This document shows positions 34,949 to 42,054 of a stretch of 64,000 nt of DNA, in pieces. The translations under genes were made by a program, and so were the position numbers. This DNA is from Variovorax paradoxus. GTDB lineage: Bacteria > Pseudomonadota > Gammaproteobacteria > Burkholderiales > Burkholderiaceae_C. The number at the start of each line of letters is the position of its first letter. Position 1 is the first letter of the stretch. The DNA lies in contig NZ_LR743507.1 of assembly GCF_902712855.1 (NCBI RefSeq), positions 4,698,001 through 4,762,000 on the forward strand, read 5' to 3'. The notes beneath the pieces were generated by a model, which was not told where the DNA came from, ran no database searches, and saw nothing but the letters and a program-made list of their open reading frames with translations.

Positions 34949-35383
34949 TCAACGGCCCCAGTCGTCCTGCAACAGGCGCGCACGGATGTTCGGCCTGTCC
35001 GGCCTGTCCGGCCTGTCCGGCGTGTCCAGGTGCAGCGGCCAGGCTGGCGACGGCACGGCGCCGGGGTCGAGCGCCCCGGACAATGCCGCCTCGGTGGCGA
35101 GCTCGGATTTCCACAGCACCTTGTCGCGGTACACCAGCAACCAGGGCAGATCGTCGGGAATGCTGTCGCCCACGAACTCCGCGTGGTCCTCGAGGTCGAG
35201 CCACAGCCAGACCTCGCCGGCATTCGCGCCCTGCGCCGCACGGTCGAACACCGGCCGGAACTCCCTGCATTTGCGGCACCAGCTCTCTGCGGCCAGCAGC
35301 ACGACGAGGAAGGAGCCGGGTTGGCGAAGCCTTCCGGCGATGGTCGCGGCGTCGCTCCACGGGTCCAGCATGTCGAAGCTCAT
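34949..35383 (-). CDS. Thioredoxin-fold protein in T6SS effector operon
   Basis: A 144-residue thioredoxin-like protein with the redox motif WCRKC in LLAAESWCRKCREFRPVF, preceded by the usual strand FLVVLL and followed by a cis-Pro segment DLPWLLVYRD. There is no signal peptide. Near the C-terminus the chain carries DRPDRPDRP, coded by four 9-bp DNA repeats. It overlaps the stop of the TIGR02270 gene by ATGA and is last in the effector operon. A cytoplasmic thioredoxin there could assist folding of the cysteine-rich nuclease effector or act as immunity; neither is shown. Confidence 0.75.
   Translation of the reverse strand: MSFDMLDPWSDAATIAGRLRQPGSFLVVLLAAESWCRKCREFRPVFDRAAQGANAGEVWLWLDLEDHAEFVGDSIPDDLPWLLVYRDKVLWKSELATEAALSGALDPGAVPSPAWPLHLDTPDRPDRPDRPNIRARLLQDDWGR
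34991..35026. repeat. Four tandem 9-bp repeats inside the thioredoxin-like gene
   Basis: CGGCCTGTC occurs three times in a row and a fourth time as CGGCGTGTC. In the coding strand this gives repeated Asp-Arg-Pro. The unit is a multiple of three, so copy-number change would keep the frame. Confidence 0.85.
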
Positions 35384-36690
35384 GGCGAAGGCGGCGTGCG
35401 CCGCAAGGTGTGAAAGCCGACGCGCGCCTGCGCATGGCCCGGTTGCAGGAAATACAGGGCCGTCGAGGCCAGTGCATGCAGTTCGACCGCCGTGCCGTCG
35501 GCCAGCAGCCGATCGGCCAGCTCCACCGTCAGCGGCTGGCCGAGCAGGATGCGCCCCCCGGTTGGTGCGTCGACATGGACCGCATTCACTGCGGCGATGT
35601 CGGGAAGCGGCAACGTGTCGTCACCGTCGAGCGCTGCGCTCACCGCGCCCTCGCGCGTCAGGGGCGACGCGCGGGCTGGAAGCGGCAGCCCCGTCAGCGT
35701 CTGCCACACCCAGCCCGCATACGCGGCGCTCTCCGGCTGCGCCATCTGCCGCACGACGTAGGGCAGATGCGCGGGATCGCCGTGGCTGAGTGCGAAACCC
35801 AGCCCCAGCCGCGACGGTAGGAATTCGAACAGGCCCGGAAGGTTGCCGTGTCCATGCGGTGCCATCCAGCCGAAGCATCGGACCCAGCGGTTCAATCGCC
35901 GCTGCGCCTGCCTGCGCTCCCAACCCGTTGCCGACGAGAGAACGGACGCCTGCGAAGCGATGCTCTGCCACAGCGCCGCGGTGGCCGGGCCTCCGGTGGC
36001 ACGACGCCCGGCATGAAGCGCGATGGCGGCCTCTGCGCGCACCGGTGCGGCCGATGCACCAGGAGTGCCAAGCAGGCCTTGCAGCAGCAACATCGACGTT
36101 TCATCTCCGGGCACCACCGGCGCGGCGCGGCATGCGGCGGCCGCGACGTGCATGCTGGAACTGCGCAGGTAGTGCGACACGGGGTGGGCCAGCGAACGGA
36201 CGCCGTTGGCTCCGCGCAGCACAGCCGCGCGCAATGCAGCGACCTGTGCAATCTCGTTGTCCGGCGCGCCACTGAGCATGCGCAGCGAGCGGCTCGCCGC
36301 GTCCGCGGGCAGGCAGGCCAGTGCACCGATCAAGCCGCGCAGCAGCACCGCCGGCTGGCGCGCAACCAGCTGCATCACCGCGGCCAGCGCCGCGGCGTCG
36401 TCCCGGCGCAGCGAAAGCCAGGCGGCCACGTAGGCTTCTCCTGGCTTCATCCACCGGTCGAGCGCCTTGAATGCGGCGAGCTGGCCAATCTCTCCCGCCA
36501 CGAAGAGGCCGTCCAGGTGCGCCCCGAGCAGGCCCTGAAAGCGCGCGATGCCTTCGAGGCCGATGCGCGGCGACATGGCCGCCGCGTCGAGCTGCGTCCA
36601 GTAGAAGGCCGCGTCCTCGGCATGGCGCCGCACGAGCGCATCGATCGTCCGCGGTGGAGACCGCGGCACAGAAGCCACCGGCAAGGTCAC
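35380..36690 (-). CDS. TIGR02270-family T6SS-associated protein
   Basis: A 436-residue cytoplasmic protein rich in Ala/Leu helices, like a HEAT-type solenoid, which I recognise as the TIGR02270 family found in T6SS effector clusters of Proteobacteria. Landmarks are RHAEDAAFYWTQLDAA at the N-terminus, GLEGIARFQGLLGAHLDGL, and WERRQAQRRLNRWVRCFGW in the middle. The start is GTG 36690, overlapping the stop of the preceding gene as GTGA. Its function is unknown; position after a nuclease effector suggests an accessory or immunity role. Confidence 0.75.
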   Translation of the reverse strand: MTLPVASVPRSPPRTIDALVRRHAEDAAFYWTQLDAAAMSPRIGLEGIARFQGLLGAHLDGLFVAGEIGQLAAFKALDRWMKPGEAYVAAWLSLRRDDAAALAAVMQLVARQPAVLLRGLIGALACLPADAASRSLRMLSGAPDNEIAQVAALRAAVLRGANGVRSLAHPVSHYLRSSSMHVAAAACRAAPVVPGDETSMLLLQGLLGTPGASAAPVRAEAAIALHAGRRATGGPATAALWQSIASQASVLSSATGWERRQAQRRLNRWVRCFGWMAPHGHGNLPGLFEFLPSRLGLGFALSHGDPAHLPYVVRQMAQPESAAYAGWVWQTLTGLPLPARASPLTREGAVSAALDGDDTLPLPDIAAVNAVHVDAPTGGRILLGQPLTVELADRLLADGTAVELHALASTALYFLQPGHAQARVGFHTLRRTPPSP

Positions 36691-37685
36691 GGCTCCATCT
36701 CGTTGCGATTGAAGATGGCATGCCACGCGGCGCCGTCGTGAAACGCCGCACCGTGCATGCCTGCCATCAGCAACATGCCGCCGGCCGCCGACAGGTTGCC
36801 GGCGCAGACCGTGATCTCGGAAGGCAGCTCGAGCCGGGTCACGGTGTTCCCGTCGATCTGCCACAGGCCGTGGTCGCTGGTTGCCCACACCTTGCCGGCG
36901 TGCCAGACGATGTCCTTGAACGGCAGCGTCATGTCGCCGCGATGGACGAGCGTCCATTCCTGGCCACGGCCGCGGAACACGGAACCCGACTGCGCGCCGA
37001 TGTACACCTGCCCGTCGCCCGCGCAGCACACCGAATGCATCAGCATGTTCGAGGGAAAGGCGAGCTGGGTCCAGCGGCTTCCGTCGCAATGCCAGACGCG
37101 GCCACGGCCCGCCACGGCGTACAGGTCGCTGGCCGAGAAGCCGTCGATGTCCTCGAAGGCCATGTTGGCCGAGCGATCGGCATCGTCGGCATCGGCCCGG
37201 GTTTCCAGCGGCAGATCGAGGGCCAGCGATTCCCAGTCGTCGAGGCCCCGGCGGCGGCACACGGTGTGCCCGCTGCCGACGACGTAGAGCTGGCCGTGGA
37301 CCATGCGGATGCGCTGCACGGCGCCTCGGCGCGGGCCTTCCCTGCGCTTGGGGATCGGCGACTCGAAGTCCGAACTCCCTCCTCCGCGCACGAAGACCAT
37401 GCCGCCCGTGTCGACGCACACGACCTGGTCGACCGGCAGTGCCGCGGCACCGACGAAGGTGCTCTCGAAATTCTCGAAGCCTTGCCAGCCCATGCGCGCG
37501 CCGGCGGGCTCGTCGCCGTAGTAGCCGATCTCGCGCTTGGAGACGCGTGCCTCCGAGATCGGACTGGCCTCGGCGCTTTCCTCGATGTTGCGGGCGATGA
37601 AATGAAAGTAGCCCTGGCTGCGCACCGCGCAATCGGTGATCTGGTAGCCGCGCAGGCACTTGTCGTATTCAGCTTGGGTGATCAT
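36687..37685 (-). CDS. Beta-propeller-like T6SS-linked hypothetical protein
   Basis: A 332-residue cytoplasmic protein starting MITQAEYDKCLRGYQITD. From about residue 85 it shows repeated strand blocks with regularly spaced Gly and Trp, such as GQLYVVGSGHTVCRR, SDLYAVAGRGRVWHCDG and GQVYIGAQSGSVFRGRG, which look like propeller blades. It starts 15 bp after the GHH nuclease effector gene and overlaps TIGR02270 by GTGA. As the first gene after the effector it is the best candidate for the cognate immunity protein, but this rests only on order. No named family recognised. Confidence 0.65.
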   Translation of the reverse strand: MITQAEYDKCLRGYQITDCAVRSQGYFHFIARNIEESAEASPISEARVSKREIGYYGDEPAGARMGWQGFENFESTFVGAAALPVDQVVCVDTGGMVFVRGGGSSDFESPIPKRREGPRRGAVQRIRMVHGQLYVVGSGHTVCRRRGLDDWESLALDLPLETRADADDADRSANMAFEDIDGFSASDLYAVAGRGRVWHCDGSRWTQLAFPSNMLMHSVCCAGDGQVYIGAQSGSVFRGRGQEWTLVHRGDMTLPFKDIVWHAGKVWATSDHGLWQIDGNTVTRLELPSEITVCAGNLSAAGGMLLMAGMHGAAFHDGAAWHAIFNRNEMEP

Positions 37686-37700
37686 GAATGTTCCTTCGAT

Positions 37701-38909
37701 TCATTTGCCGGGGCCGCCGGAGCCGCCGCCGCCCTTGGCGCCGCCCAGGCCCGAGACCGCGGGCAGCGGCTTGTTGCACTTGCTCTTGTAGTACGCATCG
37801 AGCTGCGCACGCAGGCACTTGGTGTCGCACTTCGACTCCGGAAAAGTCTCCTGCACGCTGCGCACGCCGATGTCGCGGGCCTTGCCGTAGCTGAGGGTAT
37901 CGCTGCCGAACCATCCGTTGCGATGGCGCTGGATGCCACGGTCCAGGGCCTGGTGCGCCATGCCGTGCGAGCCGTTGCTGTTGTTGGCGCCCTCGACGCA
38001 CACCGTGGGCGCCGAGCCCTTGGTGTAGCCGGGGCAGTTGCCGTTCTTGGTCATCTCGTCCGGCAGGATGTGATGGCCCGTCTGCCCGGGGCAGCAGCCG
38101 TCGCCGCCCAGGCTCTCGGCGGCGCCGGTCTTGTTGTACGGCACCAGCTTGCAGCGCCGTGCACGCGTGCACGCGTTCAGGCGCGACAGCACGCCCATGC
38201 CGTCGGCCATCAGGTCGGTGGGCGTCTTGTTGGCCATGTTGCCGGCGAGCGCGGCCAGCTCGTCCTGCGCCTTCTTCGCGATGTCGAGGATGGAGCCCAT
38301 CTCCTTGATGGTGCCGTAGGCCTCCGAGCTGATCTGGTAGGTCTCGTACGCCGTGCTGCCCCAGTCGTAGACGTTCCAGGCCGTCGCGACGCCCTCGGTC
38401 ACGATCGCGCCGACGCCGCCGACTGCCGCGCCGCCCAGCCCCACGCCCCAGCGCGCGGCCGAGCGGGCACCCATCTTGAGAGCCTTCTCCTTGGCGGCTG
38501 CGATGGCCTTGTCCTTGACTTCCTGGCCGACCTTGTCCAGCAGCGGCTTGAGCTGCGCCTCGATGGTTCCTGCCAGGTCGTCGGACATGCCCTTGAGCAG
38601 CGAGTTGAACTCGTCGGCGTACTCCTTCGAATCGGGCTTCATCCACAGGCCGTCGCAATGCGACATCCAGCCGTTGCCGGCCGTCGAGGTGAACGGGTAC
38701 TTGGCCTTGACCTTCGACACCATGGCCTCGAGCGCCTCGACCCGCTTGGCGCCGAGCATCTTCTTGAGCACCGGATGGCGGTTCTTGTCCGAGCGCTCCT
38801 CCTCGGGCTTGCAGGCCTTGTCGATCTTCTTGAAGTCGTCCGCGCACGCCGCCCTGACGTCGGGCGTGTCGAGGTAGTAGGTGGTCGGCGTGTTGGCGGG
38901 TGTGGCCAT
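37701..38909 (-). CDS. T6SS nuclease effector with GHH (HNH/EndoVII) toxin domain
   Basis: A 402-residue effector. The N-terminal 240 residues are helical with a hydrophobic Gly/Ala stretch at about 150-175. The toxin domain at about 265-340 has CCPGQTGHHILPDEM (GHH at 278-280), the Cys-containing CPGYTKGSAPTVCVEG and SHGMAHQALD, the pattern of Tox-GHH2 nucleases that cut DNA with an HNH-like fold. The C-terminus is Gly-rich (GGAKGGGGSGG). It follows a PAAR-like gene by 5 bp, the usual partner that caps the VgrG spike. Confidence 0.85.
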   Translation of the reverse strand: MATPANTPTTYYLDTPDVRAACADDFKKIDKACKPEEERSDKNRHPVLKKMLGAKRVEALEAMVSKVKAKYPFTSTAGNGWMSHCDGLWMKPDSKEYADEFNSLLKGMSDDLAGTIEAQLKPLLDKVGQEVKDKAIAAAKEKALKMGARSAARWGVGLGGAAVGGVGAIVTEGVATAWNVYDWGSTAYETYQISSEAYGTIKEMGSILDIAKKAQDELAALAGNMANKTPTDLMADGMGVLSRLNACTRARRCKLVPYNKTGAAESLGGDGCCPGQTGHHILPDEMTKNGNCPGYTKGSAPTVCVEGANNSNGSHGMAHQALDRGIQRHRNGWFGSDTLSYGKARDIGVRSVQETFPESKCDTKCLRAQLDAYYKSKCNKPLPAVSGLGGAKGGGGSGGPGK

Positions 38910-38914
38910 CGGGC

Positions 38915-39304
38915 TCAGCCGTGGTTGTGCGTCATCGGATCGGTATGACGGCAGACGTTCAAGCCTTCGAACTTGACGTTGGGCGACCAGTCGACGAAGT
39001 AGGCATCGCCCTTGATGGTGTGGCTGACAACGCCCATCGGGAAGGCGCGCGTGGCAGGCTCGTTGCCGATGCTGTTGGCAAGGAAGGACTTGTTGCGCAC
39101 CGCGGCCGGCGTGCCGCAGATGAAGACGGTGGTGGTGCCGTTCTTCAGGTCCTTCGCGAAGGCGGTGTTGGTGTACGGCACGACGACGGGCCCGGCCGGC
39201 GGCGCGGGCGGGCTCCAGCAGGGGTCCATCCCGGGGATGACCGCCTTGCCGTCCGCGGCGCGGGAGCAGATTTCGTCGTCGTTCGCATAGACGTGGGTTT
39301 CCAT
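38915..39304 (-). CDS. PAAR-like protein (DUF4150)
   Basis: A 129-residue PAAR-like (DUF4150) protein thought to sit on the VgrG tip and carry the linked effector. It starts METHVYANDDEICSRAADGK and contains DPCWSPPAPPAGP, PYTNTAFAKDLKNGTTTVFI and the end CRHTDPMTHNHG. The run of conserved Cys/His at the C-terminus could bind metal, as in PAAR tips. It lies between the thiolase-like gene (9 bp) and the nuclease effector (5 bp). Confidence 0.88.
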   Translation of the reverse strand: METHVYANDDEICSRAADGKAVIPGMDPCWSPPAPPAGPVVVPYTNTAFAKDLKNGTTTVFICGTPAAVRNKSFLANSIGNEPATRAFPMGVVSHTIKGDAYFVDWSPNVKFEGLNVCRHTDPMTHNHG

Positions 39305-39313
39305 GGTTCGAAC

Positions 39314-40357
39314 CTATGTTTGATGCAGCACGACCGCGCAGCGCAGGCCATCGTCGTTGGCCAGGTGCACGACGCCCAAAGTGCCGGGGCGGGTGTCCGC
39401 GCGCGGCATGAGTTCGCTCAGCCAGGCCAGCGCCGCGGGGCCGGTGGCCGAGCCGATTTCGCCGAGCTTGTCGGCCAGCGTGAGCTGTTCGGGCATTGCT
39501 CCGCGCGCCATGAGGCGGGTGAAGGCGTTGGCCGCCTCCTTCGCGAAGAACACCTCGCCGTTCTGGTCGCCGAGCCGGAACTGCAATGCGTCCGGCGCGA
39601 CGCCAGCCCGCGCGCAGGCTGCGCGCACGGCGGCCGTGAGTCCCTGTCCGCGCGACGGCACCGAGCCGTCCGGGCGTCCGCTCTCGCTGCCTTCGCTCCA
39701 GCCGCCGATCAGCAGCGCGCCGCGGCCGGCGGCGGGTGAATGCCGCCGCAGCAGCACGGCGCCGGCGGCCTCGCCAGGCAGGAAGCCGTCGCGGTTGCCG
39801 GGCACCATGAGGCGCTCGTCGCGCAGGTAGTGCTCGATGGCCGCGGTGTTGAGCAGGCTGTCGGCCCCGACGAGCAGCACCTGCTCGACCGCGCCGCCGT
39901 CCAGCAATTCGAACGTGAGGCCCAGCGCCGCGGCAAGACCCGCGCGCCCCAGGGGCAGGATGCGCGAGCTGCCGTGAAACCGCAGGTCGAGCTGGCGCGC
40001 GGTGAGCGTGATGATCGCGGCGTAGGGGCTCGCCGCCATGTCCGGCCGCTCGGGTTCGGGCGCGAGCATCAGCAAGGCCGTGCGGGCCGCATCGAAGCCG
40101 TGCTGCGCACGCAGGCAGTCCTCGATGGCCAGGGCGGCCCAGCGCGCCACGCGCTCGCTGCCCCAGCAGTCTGTATCGGGCAGGGGCGCGACCTTGATGG
40201 CGGCGCCGGTGTCGGTCACGAAGTGACTGTCCTGGAAGTGGTCCATGTTGGCCCGCAGCGCGCAACTCGCTGCACCCAGGTGATAGCCGACGGCGCAGCA
40301 GAGGCCGGCCGCGGCGATCTCCAGGACTGTCGACGAACGGTGTGCGGACGCGCTCAT
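39314..40357 (-). CDS. Beta-ketoacyl-synthase/thiolase-like T6SS accessory protein
   Basis: A 347-residue protein with thiolase-fold features but probably no classical activity. VEQVLLVGADSLLNTAAIEHYL and DGFLPGEAAGAVLLRR match beta-ketoacyl synthases (the region around the second half-fold), yet the expected nucleophile-Cys elbow is not seen. Homologues occur next to DUF2169 and DUF4150 genes in T6SS effector clusters, with unknown function. It overlaps DUF2169 by 4 bp and precedes the PAAR-like gene by 9 bp, so it belongs to the delivery cassette. Confidence 0.75.
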   Translation of the reverse strand: MSASAHRSSTVLEIAAAGLCCAVGYHLGAASCALRANMDHFQDSHFVTDTGAAIKVAPLPDTDCWGSERVARWAALAIEDCLRAQHGFDAARTALLMLAPEPERPDMAASPYAAIITLTARQLDLRFHGSSRILPLGRAGLAAALGLTFELLDGGAVEQVLLVGADSLLNTAAIEHYLRDERLMVPGNRDGFLPGEAAGAVLLRRHSPAAGRGALLIGGWSEGSESGRPDGSVPSRGQGLTAAVRAACARAGVAPDALQFRLGDQNGEVFFAKEAANAFTRLMARGAMPEQLTLADKLGEIGSATGPAALAWLSELMPRADTRPGTLGVVHLANDDGLRCAVVLHQT

Positions 40358-41472
40358 GCGGCACGCGCCTGAACGTCGGGCGCGGCGAAGAAGCTCGGCT
40401 CCCCGCAGCCGGTGCAACCGCTGTCGCTGCCGTTCTGCCGCGCGGCCCACCAGGCCGGATCGACGGGGCCGATGGCAATCACGTCGAACTCCTGCAGCCG
40501 CCGGCGGATCGGTGTGCTGGCCCGCCACACGACGCTGAAGCGTCCGGCATCGGGTTCGAAGAAGAGCGTGTCGACCGCCGCCACGGGCGCTTCGGTGCTG
40601 TAGTCGGTGCGCAGCACGCGCACGCCCATGCCGTCGAGCGGCGGAAGCCTGAAATGCACCCTGGGCCGGCCCTGCATCAGGTGATGGAACACCACCTCCT
40701 CGCCACCATGGGGGTAGTCCATCTGCTGGTCGCGGGGGGCGCACTGGTTGAACTGCTCGTCATGGTCTTCGGGCAGGAAAGGAAAGACGTCCTCCTGCCA
40801 CTGTGCGTCGTAGGTCCCGGCGAAGTCCTTGCGCGGAGCCCAGTGACGCGCCACGGCCGAGAAGGCGGCCGGCTGGTGGTTGCCGCGCGGCTTCTGCACC
40901 GGCTGCCCGACCGCCTCCAGGCAGGGGGCGGGATGGCCTTCGAGCTGGGCATCGGAAAGGGACCCGGGCCATCCGATGCCGACCGGGTTGGCCAGCAGGA
41001 CGCTGGGCTGCCGCGCATCTTCATGCGCGCCGCCGAACGCCAGCCCGTAGTGCAGCGGCATGCGCTCGAAAGGCTCGGCCTCGTTCAAGGCCCAGGCGCC
41101 GCCCAGGCGCCTGCGCCAGGTGCGTGGCCCATGGACCTGAAGACTCTTCTGCAGGTCGCCCAGCCGCCAGCCGGCCTGCAGCTCCCTGACGGGCCGGCCA
41201 TCGGGGCTGTGCGCACAGGCATCGAACAGCACGTCGCAGCGTGGCTTGTGACGCACGAAGTCGCTGCCGTAACGCATGGCGCTCTCTCCGGGCGCGCCAT
41301 GGAAGAGATCGGCGTGGGCCAATGCCTCGGGCGGCAGCGGCCTCGGACGTTCGCCCGGCGCGGGAATGCGCCAGGTGGCCTTGGCCACGACCACGAGGTG
41401 CTCGCGGCCCTCCACGTCCAGTGCGGTGGTGATGCTCGTGGCGAGATGCTTCGAGCTGCAGACGACTTCCAT
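40354..41472 (-). CDS. DUF2169 T6SS adaptor protein
   Basis: A 372-residue DUF2169 protein; the family includes adaptors that help PAAR-like effectors load on VgrG. KATWRIPAPGE near the N-terminus, FVRHKPRCDVLFDACAHS, MPLHYGLAFGGAHED and HPAPCLEA are typical. It lies between DUF6484 and the thiolase-like gene, in the common order vgrG-DUF6484-DUF2169-thiolase-like-PAAR-effector. It is soluble and has no signal peptide. The adaptor role is taken from the family and the gene order. Confidence 0.88.
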   Translation of the reverse strand: MEVVCSSKHLATSITTALDVEGREHLVVVAKATWRIPAPGERPRPLPPEALAHADLFHGAPGESAMRYGSDFVRHKPRCDVLFDACAHSPDGRPVRELQAGWRLGDLQKSLQVHGPRTWRRRLGGAWALNEAEPFERMPLHYGLAFGGAHEDARQPSVLLANPVGIGWPGSLSDAQLEGHPAPCLEAVGQPVQKPRGNHQPAAFSAVARHWAPRKDFAGTYDAQWQEDVFPFLPEDHDEQFNQCAPRDQQMDYPHGGEEVVFHHLMQGRPRVHFRLPPLDGMGVRVLRTDYSTEAPVAAVDTLFFEPDAGRFSVVWRASTPIRRRLQEFDVIAIGPVDPAWWAARQNGSDSGCTGCGEPSFFAAPDVQARAA

Positions 41473-41493
41473 GGTGGTGCTGCGGTGCCCGGC

Positions 41494-42054
41494 TCAGTTG
41501 ATGTTGACCGAGCCGCCCAGGATGCGCTGCGTGGCGCTTGCCTGGCTCGTGATGTAGGTGCCACGGAATTCGATGCGGCCGTCGGCGCTGAGCACGATGG
41601 CGGCGTCGCCGCAGCGCAGTTCGATCTCGTGCTGCGCGTTCAGCACCACCCGTTCGCCGTCGATCAGCGCTTCCGCCGGTGGACGCGCGCTGCGCGGCGG
41701 TTCGGCATCGAGAACGAAGCCGAGCACCATGGGCTGGTCCGGCGCCCCGCCGCGGAAGCCGAGTGCCACGGTCCTGCCGATGTCCGCCTCCGTCACCTCC
41801 AGCAGCGTGAACGCCGGTACGTCGGCCAGCGAAGGCACGTCGGCGCTGACGCGGACGCCGGACGCACCGGCGCCTGTCACGGTGCCGATGGAGATGCCGT
41901 CCACCTTCGCGGCGGGCAACGCGCGCGCCGGTTGCGACGGCCGATCGAGAACGGCTTCGAGCAGGCTGCGCTCGACGCCGTCCGCCGATGCATCCGATGC
42001 AGACGACTGAAAGCCTGCAGTGCCCGGCGTGCCCGTCATCGTCGTGGCTTTCAT
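41494..42054 (-). CDS. DUF6484 protein
   Basis: A 186-residue protein of the DUF6484 type, seen in T6SS clusters after vgrG. It starts at ATG 42054, sharing one base with the vgrG stop (TGATG). The middle contains GISIGTVTGAGASGVRVSAD and GRTVALGFRGGAPDQPMVLG, and the end reads EIELRCGDAAIVLSADGRIE, reminiscent of the VgrG stalk terminus (strand-rich, ending with a short beta prism). It may extend or cap the VgrG spike; the exact role is not known. Confidence 0.78.
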   Translation of the reverse strand: MKATTMTGTPGTAGFQSSASDASADGVERSLLEAVLDRPSQPARALPAAKVDGISIGTVTGAGASGVRVSADVPSLADVPAFTLLEVTEADIGRTVALGFRGGAPDQPMVLGFVLDAEPPRSARPPAEALIDGERVVLNAQHEIELRCGDAAIVLSADGRIEFRGTYITSQASATQRILGGSVNIN

